The notes beneath the pieces were generated by a model. It searched no databases. It was not told the DNA's origin and saw only the letters and a list, made by a program, of their open reading frames with translations. Shown in pieces: positions 35,150 to 44,933 of a stretch of DNA of 64,000 bases (positions within the stretch are counted from its first letter, which is position 1; each line of letters starts with the position of its first letter). Origin of the DNA: Clostridia bacterium (GTDB lineage: Bacteria > Bacteroidota > Bacteroidia > Bacteroidales > 4484-276); assembly GCA_009928785.1 (NCBI GenBank), contig SABY01000003.1:1-64000 (forward strand). The letters are read 5' to 3'. A program made the position numbers and the translations under genes.

Positions 35150-35614
35150 TTAATTAAAAACGTAGAGCACCTCGCCATCGAAGCGAGTGTTGTATTGCAC
35201 CATAGGGTAGGAGGCGGGACCTTGCACTATGGAACCGTCGAGCAGTAAATAGCGGGAGCCGCTGCAGGTATCAACAGCAAAGAGCGCCGACTCGTCGACG
35301 ATTAGGCGGGTGCATTTGAGCACCGGCTCTGTGATGCAGCAACTGTCGGGTTTGTAGGTGGGCGTGCGCTCGAAGGCTTTGAACTCGTCGAGGGAGGCGC
35401 GATAGATGATGATGCCGCGGCTTGGCTCGTTGGCCGTAACGTAGGCATAGCCGCCAACGCTGTTGAGGGGCAAGTACTGGGTAGAGTTGGGATAGATGTA
35501 AAAGTTTACGTAGCCAATGTCGATGGGCGGATCGTCGTTGCCATTGCAGGAGATAAGAATGAGCGCGGTAAAAAGTGAAAATAAAGCGGCAGAAAAAATC
35601 GTTTTGGAAGCCAT
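35150..35614 (-). CDS. Rieske-fold-like lipoprotein without cluster ligands
   Basis: A 154-residue lipoprotein (lipobox LILISC, Cys23). The remainder follows the order of a Rieske domain: GGYAYVTANEPSRGIIIYRASLDEFKAFERTP, then a second half TCSGSRYLLLDGSIVQGPASYPM ending QYNTRF-GEVLYVFN. In real Rieske proteins the two cluster-binding loops are C-x-H and C-x2-H-G-S; here the first reads TPTY and the second TCSGS, so the His ligands are missing. A CC pair and two more Cys occur between the halves and might form disulfides or bind another metal. ATG 35614 is chosen because it opens the signal peptide. The Rieske link is my reading of the pattern. Confidence 0.55.
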   Translation of the reverse strand: MASKTIFSAALFSLFTALILISCNGNDDPPIDIGYVNFYIYPNSTQYLPLNSVGGYAYVTANEPSRGIIIYRASLDEFKAFERTPTYKPDSCCITEPVLKCTRLIVDESALFAVDTCSGSRYLLLDGSIVQGPASYPMVQYNTRFDGEVLYVFN

Positions 35615-35723
35615 AATCGTTTTGGATGTATGTGAGTTATGTAACGCTACCACAGGATGGATATTTTGCGGAAACACGAGGGGCTGATGCCAAAAATGCG
35701 ATCTTTACCAAAAGTTTTTTTTA

Positions 35724-38700
35724 GTGCGTGATACACCTTATTATATAGTGCTATGGATTTGGGCAGTGATGCTGCCCCTGGAGGGTTTTGCCCAAAAGCA
35801 ACACGAATATGTTTTTGATGTGATCACCAGCGAAAACATGCTGCAGCAAAAAGGTCTGTCGGCCAATACCGTCAACCGTATCATGCAGGACAGTTTTGGC
35901 TACATGTGGTTTGGCACCTGGGACGGGCTTAACAAATTTGACGGATATACTTTCACCGTTTACACCCGTGCCGATGGGCTGAGTAACGAAACCATCCACG
36001 CATTGATAGAAGCCGACGACGGCAACATTTGGATTGGTACCGACGACGGATTGAATTGTCTGGAACGTGCTACCGGCCGAATCGTTTCGTTTGCGTGCCA
36101 TATCGACGATAGCTCCGGATTGATTGATAATAAAATTAATGATCTTTATCAGGATGTGGCCGGTCGTATTTTGATAGGTACCGCACGTGGATTGTGCAGC
36201 CTGGATTTGCAAACACATGCCATCCAGCGCTTCGAAACGGGAAGCCGTGGCCGCAATAACAGCGTCAACTGCATCATGCGCAGCGCTGACAGCACCTATT
36301 GGCTGGGAACCAACTTTGGCCTGGTGGAATACGATCTGGAGAAAAACCAAAGTATGCGTCACCTCAATCGTCCCGACGATACGCATAGTTTGAGCGATAA
36401 CCGGGTGCGCGATATACTTGAGGACAGCCAGGGAAGGCTTTGGATTGCCACCGAGAACGGACTTAGCCTGATGAATCGCACCGACAACACTTTCAGGGTT
36501 TTTCGTTATGAGCCTGCCGACGAAGCAAGTTTGAGTCATAGCTTTATCGAAACCCTTTATGAAGATACCAACGGAGAGTTGTGGATAGGAACCGATGGTG
36601 GTGGTTTGAATGTGATGAACCTGACAGATTTTACCATCAGGCATATCCAGGCCGACAATGCGAATGCCACAAGCCTGAGCAACAACCGTATCTACCATAT
36701 CACCAACGACCGGCATGGCAACCTCTGGATCGGCACATTTAAAGGTGTAAATGTCATCGACCGGTACCGGCCTAAGTTTGCGCTTTATTCGGCACATACC
36801 GGCGACCCGGAAGCTTTGAACGACAACTTTGTGTGGGCCTTTCTTGAGTATGCTCCCGGAATTATTTGGATTGGTACCGACCGTGGCATTAGCATATTCA
36901 ACGCGGAGAGCAAAAAGTTTGGCAGCCTCTCCGGCTATTTTCGTGGCCAAAACCAGCTTTCGAGTCAGCGCGTGCGGTCATTGCTCAAAGATAGTTTTGG
37001 CAACGTGTGGATTGGAACCCGCGATGCAGGCCTCAACAAGCTCGAAACAAAAACCGGGCGTATGCTTCATTTCAGCCCGTCGATGCAGTATTACAACATC
37101 ATCAGCGACAGCTATGTACTCGACATGCTGCAGGACGACAATGGCATGATATGGGTCGCAACCAACAATGGGCTTAACATTATTGATCCCAAAACAAATG
37201 CTATCAAAATCTACCGGCACGATGCACAAAAGCCGGGTACTATTTCCAACAGCACCATCTACGACATCTACCAGGACAGGCAAGGCACAATATGGCTTGC
37301 TACCCTCGACGGCCTCAACCAATATCATCCGGCAGGCGATACCTTCTCGGTGATCCGCAACAACATGGCTTCCCAACATTTGGCTACCGACCGCCTGTTC
37401 AGCATACACGAAGACAGCCTCGGAAATTTATGGCTGGGAACACGTGGTGGCGGGCTTGAATATTACGACAGGATAAACAACAGCTTTACCAACTACACCC
37501 ACAGCGATGGCCTGCCCAACAATCTGGTGTATGGTGTGCTGGAAGATGAAGAAAACAACCTGTGGATGAGTACTAACTGGGGCATTTCAAAATTTGATAT
37601 AAAAACCAAGGCATTCATCAACTTCGATGTTACGGATGGGTTGCAGAGCAACGAGTTCAATGCCGAGGCCTATATGAAATCCTCGTCGGGTGAAATGTAT
37701 TTTGGAGGCATGAAAGGCTTTAATGTTTTTGATCCTGCCGACATTCAGCTCAACCCAATGACGAGCAGCCTGATGATTACCTCTTTCAAAATTTTCAACC
37801 AGCCCCAGCCCGGCCAGCTTCTCGATGGCGATACCATCGTGCTCACCTACCAGCAAAACTTTTTCTCTTTCGAGTTCTCTACTTTTGACTACTTCAATCC
37901 GCACAAGAGCAAATATGCCTACCGCCTCGACGGTTACAACAGCGACTGGGTATATGTGGACGGCGGCCGCCACTATGCCGACTACGCCAACGTAATGCCT
38001 GGCACCTATACTTTCAGGGTAACAGGTGCGGGAGGCAACGGGCTGTGGAACAGCGAGGGCGTGGGTCTTACTATCATCATCCGCCCGCCGTGGCACGCCA
38101 CCTGGTGGTTTCGAACTTTCGCCGCACTGTTGTTTATCTTTTTAATTTGGCTCCTGATTTTCACCAGGGTGCGGCACATCCAAAAAAAACATCTGCTTGA
38201 AACACGGATGCTTACCGTCGAAAAACAATTGTTGGAGATACAGCAAAAAGCGCTGCGGCTGCAGATGAACCCGCATTTTATCTTCAACTCCCTCAACAGT
38301 ATCCAAAGTTTTATCCTCACCAGGGATGTGGATATGGCCATCAATTATCTGAGCCGGTTTTCGCAGCTCATGCGCCTCATCCTGGCCAACTCACGCGAAT
38401 CGGTGATTGCCCTGGCCGACGAGATAAAAGCCATAACGCTCTATCTTGAAATTGAAAAATTGCGTTTCGACAACCGTTTCGACTATCATATCAACACCGA
38501 CCCGGAGATTGACGAAGATTTTACCGGAATACCGCCCATGATATTACAACCGTACGTCGAAAATGCGATTATCCACGGATTGATGCACAAGGCAACCCAC
38601 GGCAGTATTTATATCGCTTTCGCTAAAAAGGGAAACAGTTTGCTTTGTACCATCACCGACGATGGTATCGGGCGTGAGCGGGCTATCGAAATCAAAGAAG

Positions 38701-38873
38701 CCTCGGGGCTTTCAGCTAAATCACGTGGCATGACCATCACCAGCGAACGGCTCGAATTTTTGAGTCAGAATGCTGATGAAAAGTTCACCGTACTTATAGT
38801 CGATCTCAAAGATACATCGGGTGCAGCAACCGGAACCCGCGTAGAGCTTACCATTCCCATTCAGGAGGTTTAG
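35724..38873 (+). CDS. Two-component propeller sensor kinase (LytS-type)
   Basis: A 1049-residue membrane sensor: signal segment 1-24, a periplasmic double beta-propeller of two-component-regulator repeats (about 45-690; repeats of the type I-x-D-x-x-G-x-x-W-x-G-T), a Y_Y_Y Ig-like domain (about 700-770), one membrane helix (about 790-810), a short coiled coil and a LytS/His_kinase domain. The phosphoacceptor is His851 in LQMNPHFIFNSLNS, and the ATP-binding part has QPYVENAIIHGLMHK and DDGIGRER. Unlike the large hybrid regulators of sugar-use loci it has no receiver or AraC domain. The gene starts with GTG at 35724. The LytTR regulator at 39496 is its likely partner. Confidence 0.9.
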   Translation: MRDTPYYIVLWIWAVMLPLEGFAQKQHEYVFDVITSENMLQQKGLSANTVNRIMQDSFGYMWFGTWDGLNKFDGYTFTVYTRADGLSNETIHALIEADDGNIWIGTDDGLNCLERATGRIVSFACHIDDSSGLIDNKINDLYQDVAGRILIGTARGLCSLDLQTHAIQRFETGSRGRNNSVNCIMRSADSTYWLGTNFGLVEYDLEKNQSMRHLNRPDDTHSLSDNRVRDILEDSQGRLWIATENGLSLMNRTDNTFRVFRYEPADEASLSHSFIETLYEDTNGELWIGTDGGGLNVMNLTDFTIRHIQADNANATSLSNNRIYHITNDRHGNLWIGTFKGVNVIDRYRPKFALYSAHTGDPEALNDNFVWAFLEYAPGIIWIGTDRGISIFNAESKKFGSLSGYFRGQNQLSSQRVRSLLKDSFGNVWIGTRDAGLNKLETKTGRMLHFSPSMQYYNIISDSYVLDMLQDDNGMIWVATNNGLNIIDPKTNAIKIYRHDAQKPGTISNSTIYDIYQDRQGTIWLATLDGLNQYHPAGDTFSVIRNNMASQHLATDRLFSIHEDSLGNLWLGTRGGGLEYYDRINNSFTNYTHSDGLPNNLVYGVLEDEENNLWMSTNWGISKFDIKTKAFINFDVTDGLQSNEFNAEAYMKSSSGEMYFGGMKGFNVFDPADIQLNPMTSSLMITSFKIFNQPQPGQLLDGDTIVLTYQQNFFSFEFSTFDYFNPHKSKYAYRLDGYNSDWVYVDGGRHYADYANVMPGTYTFRVTGAGGNGLWNSEGVGLTIIIRPPWHATWWFRTFAALLFIFLIWLLIFTRVRHIQKKHLLETRMLTVEKQLLEIQQKALRLQMNPHFIFNSLNSIQSFILTRDVDMAINYLSRFSQLMRLILANSRESVIALADEIKAITLYLEIEKLRFDNRFDYHINTDPEIDEDFTGIPPMILQPYVENAIIHGLMHKATHGSIYIAFAKKGNSLLCTITDDGIGRERAIEIKEASGLSAKSRGMTITSERLEFLSQNADEKFTVLIVDLKDTSGAATGTRVELTIPIQEV

Positions 38874-38889
38874 TGTTTGCGGATAGAGA

Positions 38890-39205
38890 GTGGAAGGTAG
38901 ATGGTAGAAGGTAGAGGGTAGAAGGTAGAAGGTAGAAGGTAGCAGGTAGAAGGTAGAGGGTAGAAGGTAGAAGTTAGAAGTTAGAAGGTAGAAGGTAGAA
39001 GGTAGAAGGTAGAAGGTAGAAGGTAGAAGGTAGAAGGTAGAGGGTAGAAGTTAGAAGGTAGAAGGTAGAAGGTAGAAGGTAGAAGGTAGAGGGTAGAAGG
39101 TAGAAGGTAGAAGGTAGAGGGTAGAAGATAGAAGGTGGAAGGTGGAAGTTAGAAGGTGGAAGGTGGAAGTTAGAAGGTAGAGGTTAGAAGGTAGAAGGTA
39201 GAAGT
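38890..39205. repeat. 7-bp tandem repeat array (about 45 units of GTAGAAG)
   Basis: About 316 bases of the 7-base unit GTAGAAG and variants (GTAGAGG, TTAGAAG, GTGGAAG) run without spacers. The array begins 17 bases after the kinase stop codon and lies between the kinase and its response regulator. One strand is almost pure purine, so it could form unusual DNA structures and is prone to copy-number change. Confidence 0.93.
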
Positions 39206-39495
39206 TGCAAAAAACGGGTCGGCATCAGTGAAAGTATTTCCTAAATATTAATACTCATGTCAAATGATTTTTATAAAAGGTGTCCAATTGATCCGCTTTA
39301 CGTGTATCCCTTGTCGCGGAATCATTCCCAACCTTGAATAGATTGAAAGAGCATGCTGTCACTTATTAGAATTCGCGGGGTTTTGGAATCGTTTGTTATT
39401 TATAAAGCCTAAAAATTAATGTGTTAAAATTAAAAACCGGCGGCCTAAGCCAGAAAAATTAGATATTTGCCGGTTTCATTTTAAGCTATCATAGC
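39206..39495. other. Spacer before the LytTR regulator
   Basis: No gene found. An inverted repeat AAACCGGC...GCCGGTTT at about 39434-39477 brackets a T/A-rich loop and sits just before the regulator start, where it may act as operator or leader hairpin. The region between 39206 and 39430 shows nothing recognisable. Confidence 0.4.
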
Positions 39496-40251
39496 GTGGT
39501 AAAAGCAGTAATCATCGATGACGAGAAGAAATCGCGTCAGGCACTCATAGGCCTGCTCGAACGCTATTGCCACAATGTGATTATCCTGGGCGAAGCCGAA
39601 GGAGTACGCACCGGTATCGATCTGATAAAAAACACCAGCCCCGATGTAATTTTTCTCGACATACAGATGCAAGACGGCAGCGGTTTCCGTTTGTTACAGT
39701 CGTTCGAAAAAATAGATTTCGAAATTGTTTTCACCACCGCTTTCGATCAGTATGCCATCAAAGCCATCAAATTTAGCGCACTCGATTACCTGCTCAAGCC
39801 CATCGTACCGCAGGAGCTTATCGAAGCCGTGCAGAAGGTGGAAGAAATTAAGATAGCGCGACACCAAAACATGAGCAAAAACATTGGGGTACTGCTCGAA
39901 AACATTAATAACCCGGGCACAGAAACACGCAAAATAATCCTCGCCACCGCCGAAAAAATTCATGTTGTGGATGTGGACAATATAATAAGGTGTGAATCGG
40001 ATAACTACTACACCAATTTTTTCTTTAAGGATGGTGGCCGGCTTTTAATAAGTAAAACATTGAAAGAAAACGAGTACCTGCTGCGCGATCATCATTTTAT
40101 CCGTTCGCACAAGTCGCATCTGGTTAACACCAAATACATCAGAGGCTTTGTAAAAGGCGAGGGTGGTTACATCCTGATGAGCGACAACAGCAAAGTGCCG
40201 GTTTCGCGCCGACGCAAAGAGTTGATAATGGAAACATTGAATAACCTGTAA
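39496..40251 (+). CDS. LytTR-family response regulator
   Basis: A 251-residue DNA-binding regulator: receiver domain 1-120 with acidic Asp8/Asp9, phosphoacceptor Asp55 in VIFLDIQMQDG and Lys in DYLLKPI (about 101), followed by a LytTR DNA-binding domain (about 145-250; IIRCESDNYYTNFFFKDG, FIRSHKSHLVNTKYIRGF). The start is GTG at 39496. It is the probable output partner of the propeller kinase 0.6 kb upstream. LytTR proteins bind direct repeats in promoters; the targets are not evident here. Confidence 0.93.
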   Translation: MVKAVIIDDEKKSRQALIGLLERYCHNVIILGEAEGVRTGIDLIKNTSPDVIFLDIQMQDGSGFRLLQSFEKIDFEIVFTTAFDQYAIKAIKFSALDYLLKPIVPQELIEAVQKVEEIKIARHQNMSKNIGVLLENINNPGTETRKIILATAEKIHVVDVDNIIRCESDNYYTNFFFKDGGRLLISKTLKENEYLLRDHHFIRSHKSHLVNTKYIRGFVKGEGGYILMSDNSKVPVSRRRKELIMETLNNL

Positions 40252-40442
40252 AAATCGGAAACATGCGCAATAGAAATTACTGTAAAACAAACGGATACAA
40301 AAGCAGAAATAACTTGTGAAAACGCCTGAGCAGCTAAGCCGGAAACTGATTGTTAAAAACCATTAACTTGTTTCAGTGGAATGGTTTGTAGGGCACTTCT
40401 ACTTTTACGTGTTTTCTGTAAAGGAAATATTAGCACTAAAAC

Positions 40443-41000
40443 ATGGATGATCTTTTATATTTTTTATTAATAATCGGATGGTTGGCTTTCAGCTTTTACC
40501 AGCAGGGCGTTAAGAAAAAACGCAAGCAGGAAGAGTTGGAGGCAGCCCGGCGACGTGCGCTGACAGAGGATGAGGAGGCCGATAACAGGCAGGAAGCCTA
40601 TGATGGGTCTGCGATGGAAACCGTGCCGACCAACCGCCGGCGCGACTTTGCGGAAGAACTTGAGCGCATGCTCACAGGCGAAGCACAAAGTCTGGAGGAG
40701 ATACCCGAATACGAAGGACAATCGCTCGAAAGCATTCCTGAAATGGCTCAGATGACCGAAGTTCCCGAAAACGAAGAAACCAACATTTATCAAAAATATT
40801 ATGACGCGAAATTAGCACCCGTATCGGCGCAGCAGGGAATGCCGGATAGAATGGAAGACAGACGTGAGGAATTGCAACAAGAAATTAATCAGGAGATGCA
40901 ATTGGTTGATGTAGCAGAAGAGCCTGTTTATGGCACTTCCTGGTTCGATTTGCGCAAGGCAGTTATCTATTCCGAAATCCTCAATCGCCGTTACAGCTAA
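40443..41000 (+). CDS. Single-pass membrane protein of unknown function
   Basis: A 185-residue protein with an N-terminal membrane helix (LLYFLLIIGWLAFSFY, 4-19), then a very basic stretch (VKKKRKQEE) and a long acidic, Glu/Gln-rich region that is probably disordered or coiled. A short ordered-looking end, SWFDLRKAVIYSEILNRRY, is the sort of conserved C-terminal motif seen in Bacteroidota proteins of this type. No function known. It lies 115 bases before the TonB receptor. Confidence 0.6.
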   Translation: MDDLLYFLLIIGWLAFSFYQQGVKKKRKQEELEAARRRALTEDEEADNRQEAYDGSAMETVPTNRRRDFAEELERMLTGEAQSLEEIPEYEGQSLESIPEMAQMTEVPENEETNIYQKYYDAKLAPVSAQQGMPDRMEDRREELQQEINQEMQLVDVAEEPVYGTSWFDLRKAVIYSEILNRRYS

Positions 41001-41039
41001 TTAAGTGTGAGTTTAAATAAGGGGGCGTGATAAAAAGGT

Positions 41040-41072
41040 TTTGGAGAATCCGTTTTTTTATTACTAATTTTA
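41040..41072 (+). promoter_or_regulatory. Putative promoter of the TonB receptor operon
   Basis: TTTG at 41040-41043 and TAATTTTA at 41065-41072, spaced by 21 bases, approximate the Bacteroidota -33/-7 pair; the last base of the -7 box differs from consensus. It lies 44 bases before the receptor ATG. Confidence 0.4.
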
Positions 41073-41115
41073 CCGCCCTTTAGCAAAAGCACAAATAAAC
41101 ATAAAATTATTTCGT

Positions 41116-44100
41116 ATGTTAAAACATCTACTTTTAACTATTGGTATTCTGCTCACCTCCAGCCTGTATCTGTTTTCACAGTCGGGCGCACTGCAAGGTA
41201 AAATCCTTGATGCCGATACTAAAGAGCCCATTCCGTTTGCCAACATTGCGTTGTTTACGGGGGGCGACCTGATTACGGGGGCGACCTCCGATTTTGACGG
41301 TAAGTACGTTATCAAACCACTTACCCCAGGCAATTACAACGTGCGGGCTTCTTTTATTGGTTATCAAACCAAGGAGATTGCCAACGTTATTGTGAAAGGC
41401 GACAAAATCACTTTTGAGGATATCGAATTGTCGAGTACCACCGAAATGCTCGAGACTGTGGAGATAGTGGAATACCAAGTCCCACTTATTTCCAAAGACC
41501 AGACAACCTCCGGTGCAACCGTTACCAGCGAAGAAATTCAGAAGATGCCCAACCGCTCCACCACCTCTATCGCTACCACGGTGGGTGGTGTGTATGCCAA
41601 TGCCGATGGCGGAGACATTAGTATCCGCGGACAGCGTTCCAGCGGTACGGTGTATTACATCGACGGGATGCGCGTTTTGGGATCGTTATCGCTGCCTGAA
41701 TCGGCTATCGAACAGGTATCGGTAATCCTGGGTGGTGTGCCGGCCAAATTTGGCGATGCTACCGGCGGTATCATCAGCGCTACCACCAAAGGCCCGTCGC
41801 GGCAGTTTGGCGCCGGCGTTGAGCTGCAGACCTCCGAATTTTTGGATGCCTTCGGTTACAACCGCCTGGGATTAAACATGCAGGGCCCATTGGTTTCCAA
41901 AACCGACGATAATGGTAGCAAGACCTCACTCATCGGCTACTTCCTGGCCAGTGAGTTCATCTTTCGCCAGGACGGCCGCCCTTCTGCCACAGGTACTCTC
42001 GATAAAGTTACCGACGACTATCTGGCATTTCTAAAACAAAACCCACAGCGCGTTACTGGTACTGGCTTCGGCTTGTATAACAACTCGCTCTTTACACGCA
42101 AAAGTAACACCGAATCAGTAGATCAATCACAAAATACAGAACGTACCGAGATAAACCTCTCCGGAAAAATTGACCTGCGCACTTCGCCAACCATCTATCT
42201 TACTGTAGGGGGATCATTCAACCTGCAGGACTACAAGGCGTTTAGCTATTCCGGCAGCTTGTTTAACTGGGAAAACAACGCACATGTAAAGAATAATACC
42301 TGGCGTGTTTTCGGACGTTTTACCCAGCGTTTCCCGGCTGATAAAGAAAGCACCTCAGTGGTTAAGAATGTTTTTTATACCATTCAGGCCGACTACTCCA
42401 AATTCCATCAGGTGGTAGAAGACGAAACCCACGGCGACAACCTCTTCAACTATGGCTATTTGGGTAAATTTGAGACGTACAAACGTCGTTCGTACGAATT
42501 GGGCAGCGACACCATCAACGGAACCATATATAATAATGTGTTGTTGCAAAATAACTGGCAGGATACAGCTTTTACTTTCCAGCCTTACGACATCAACCCC
42601 ACGGTAGCCCGCTACACCGAGCAGTATTACGAACTCTATCCTGATAAAGGCGACTGGCGTTTCAATCCGGGAGCCGGCTACTGGCTCAACTATAACCAGG
42701 TGCAGCTTTATGGTGGCTTGCTCAATGGTCAATCGCCCGACGGCGTTTACACCATGTGGAGCAATGTTGGCACGCAATACAATGGATACTCCGTTGACGA
42801 CGATTCGCAGATAGGAATCTCAGCCAATGCCAGTGCCGACATTGGCAATCATGCCATCGAATTTGGTTTGCAATACGAGCAGCGTACAGAGAGCGCCTAT
42901 GGTTATGGCCCTGTAGGATTGTGGTCGCTGATGCGTCTGATCACGAACACACACATCAACGAGCTTGACAAAAACAATCCGCAGTTGGTCGAAATCGAAG
43001 GCGTTTTTCAGGATACCATCAACTACAACCGCCTTTACAGCTTTACCGATCAGCGCATTTTCGATATCAATCTACGCAAAAAGCTGGGCATCGATATTCA
43101 GGGTATCGACTGGATCGACATCGATTCTTACGACCCACGCACCCAAACCATCAGCTATATCGACGAAAACGGCGTAATACACAAAAACACGCCTGTAAGT
43201 GGTGGTCTTTCCATAGATATGTTTAGCCCCGACGAGCTACTCAACGATGGCTCTAGTTACGCATATTATTATGGTTATGATCCTTATGGGAATAAACAAA
43301 GCAGCCGTCCGGCCTTCGACGATTTCTTTACCAGCCAGGACGATATTATGATGCCCAATGGCCTGACCAAAAAATACTACACCCGCGACATCGGAGCCTT
43401 TGAGCCGATTTACATGGCCGGGTACATTCAGGATAAATTTGCTTTCGACGACTTGATCTTTAATATTGGTTTGCGTGTTGACCGCTTCGATGCCAACCAG
43501 AACGTGCTGAAAGACCCCTATTTGTTCTATTCGGCCTACACAGTGGACGAAAGAAACAAAACTTTTGAAAACAAAGCGCACCCCTCCAACATTCCGGGCA
43601 ATGCTGTTATTTATGTTGACAACAAAGACAATCCAACGGATGTGGTTGGCTATCGTGTGGATGATACATGGTACAACGCTACTGGCGCCATTATTCAAAA
43701 TCCCAATATTCTGGATGTTGGTAATGGTATCACCCCTTATTTGGTAACTCCCGGTCAGACCACCTTATCCAGCGAGGTATTTGAAGACTATACCCCACAG
43801 GTGAGCGTGATGCCCCGTATTGCTTTCTCATTCCCGATTTCTGACGAAGCCTTGTTCTTTGCCCATTACGACATTTTAACCCAGCGTCCTACTTCTGCGC
43901 TGCGTATGGACCCAACACAATACTTTTTTATCGACCGTCAGGACGGAGCTATCAACAACCCCAACCTGAAGCCCGAGAAAACCATCGACTATGAGTTGGG
44001 ATTTCAGCAAAAGCTAAGCAACACCTCTTCGCTGAAGATAGCCACTTTCTATCGCGAAATTCGTGACCAAATACAGTATTTCCGTTTTACTGGCGCCTAT

Positions 44101-44886
44101 ACTGGTGGTTCTAACCTGTATGATTCTTATGCTAACCTCGACTTCAGTACCGTTAAAGGTTTGACAGTAGAATACGACCTGCGCCGAACCAACAACATCC
44201 GCGCACGTATCAGCTACACGCTGCAATTTGCCGAAGGTACCGGCTCAAGCCCCAGTACTGCTGCGGCTTTGGTGAATGCCGGCCTGCCTAATCTGCGTCA
44301 GATATTCCCGCTCGACTGGGATCGTCGGCACTCTTTCAACATCGTGCTCGACTATCGTTTTGGCGAAGGCAAAAATTATAGTGGCCCCACATCTACGCGC
44401 ACTATTAAGGGTACCGATCAGGTAAAAACTACCCAGTGGCTCAAAAATACCGGTCTGAACATTACCGTGGGTGGTGGATCGGGAACGCCTTACACCCGTG
44501 CCGAAAATATTATTGGTGTGTATGGTGGTGGCGGCGGTTATGTGCTCGATGGTACCATCAATGGTTCGCGTTTGCCCTGGCAGTTTCAGATCGATGGCCG
44601 TTTGGATCGTGACATTAGCATAACTAAAGACCCAAAATCCAACCTCTATCTCAACGTCTATCTGCAGGTGCTCAACGTGTTGAACACCCAAAACATCATC
44701 TCCGTATATCCCGCTACCGGTAGTCCGGATGATGATGGTTATCTGACAGCTCCTGAGTGGCAAAGCAACATCAATGCTTCCATTGATCCTGCTGCATATC
44801 GCGATCTTTATGCTTTACGCATGAATACGCCATTCAACTTCAGTACCCCGCGGCAAATAAGGTTGGGTGTAATCTTCAACTTTTAA
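41116..44886 (+). CDS. TonB-dependent receptor with CarboxypepD-like N-domain
   Basis: A 1256-residue outer-membrane receptor. Signal peptide 1-21, a carboxypeptidase regulatory-like domain (about 23-110; GALQGKILDADTKEPIPFANIALF) and a plug domain (about 125-235; GVYANADGGDISIRGQRSSGTVYYIDGMRV). A long beta-barrel carries the family feature NPNLKPEKTIDYELGFQQ and ends in a Phe-terminated strand (RQIRLGVIFNF). No SusD gene follows, so it is not a standard SusCD pair. Instead a 1439-residue secreted protein and a PorV-like protein follow at 47- and 44-base gaps. Confidence 0.9.
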   Translation: MLKHLLLTIGILLTSSLYLFSQSGALQGKILDADTKEPIPFANIALFTGGDLITGATSDFDGKYVIKPLTPGNYNVRASFIGYQTKEIANVIVKGDKITFEDIELSSTTEMLETVEIVEYQVPLISKDQTTSGATVTSEEIQKMPNRSTTSIATTVGGVYANADGGDISIRGQRSSGTVYYIDGMRVLGSLSLPESAIEQVSVILGGVPAKFGDATGGIISATTKGPSRQFGAGVELQTSEFLDAFGYNRLGLNMQGPLVSKTDDNGSKTSLIGYFLASEFIFRQDGRPSATGTLDKVTDDYLAFLKQNPQRVTGTGFGLYNNSLFTRKSNTESVDQSQNTERTEINLSGKIDLRTSPTIYLTVGGSFNLQDYKAFSYSGSLFNWENNAHVKNNTWRVFGRFTQRFPADKESTSVVKNVFYTIQADYSKFHQVVEDETHGDNLFNYGYLGKFETYKRRSYELGSDTINGTIYNNVLLQNNWQDTAFTFQPYDINPTVARYTEQYYELYPDKGDWRFNPGAGYWLNYNQVQLYGGLLNGQSPDGVYTMWSNVGTQYNGYSVDDDSQIGISANASADIGNHAIEFGLQYEQRTESAYGYGPVGLWSLMRLITNTHINELDKNNPQLVEIEGVFQDTINYNRLYSFTDQRIFDINLRKKLGIDIQGIDWIDIDSYDPRTQTISYIDENGVIHKNTPVSGGLSIDMFSPDELLNDGSSYAYYYGYDPYGNKQSSRPAFDDFFTSQDDIMMPNGLTKKYYTRDIGAFEPIYMAGYIQDKFAFDDLIFNIGLRVDRFDANQNVLKDPYLFYSAYTVDERNKTFENKAHPSNIPGNAVIYVDNKDNPTDVVGYRVDDTWYNATGAIIQNPNILDVGNGITPYLVTPGQTTLSSEVFEDYTPQVSVMPRIAFSFPISDEALFFAHYDILTQRPTSALRMDPTQYFFIDRQDGAINNPNLKPEKTIDYELGFQQKLSNTSSLKIATFYREIRDQIQYFRFTGAYTGGSNLYDSYANLDFSTVKGLTVEYDLRRTNNIRARISYTLQFAEGTGSSPSTAAALVNAGLPNLRQIFPLDWDRRHSFNIVLDYRFGEGKNYSGPTSTRTIKGTDQVKTTQWLKNTGLNITVGGGSGTPYTRAENIIGVYGGGGGYVLDGTINGSRLPWQFQIDGRLDRDISITKDPKSNLYLNVYLQVLNVLNTQNIISVYPATGSPDDDGYLTAPEWQSNINASIDPAAYRDLYALRMNTPFNFSTPRQIRLGVIFNF

Positions 44887-44933
44887 TCCCGCTATTTCAA
44901 GATTAATCAGATAAAATAAAAAATATCATACAG

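Noticed and set aside
34894-35178. Open reading frame of 94 residues with QFSVGSP repeats
   Set aside because: It exists only because the 21-base repeat lacks stops, and it overlaps the end of a real lipoprotein gene in another frame.
35751-36950. Long antisense frame opposite the sensor kinase propeller
   Set aside because: It is a shadow of the repeat-rich propeller coding sequence; no signal peptide or family motif.
38890-39205. CRISPR or coding repeat
   Set aside because: A 7-base period puts stop codons in all plus frames and there are no spacers; it is a simple tandem repeat.
44887-44933. SusD gene expected after the TonB receptor
   Set aside because: The following protein has no SusD-type lipobox or TPR layout and is far too long; the receptor is not part of a standard SusCD pair.
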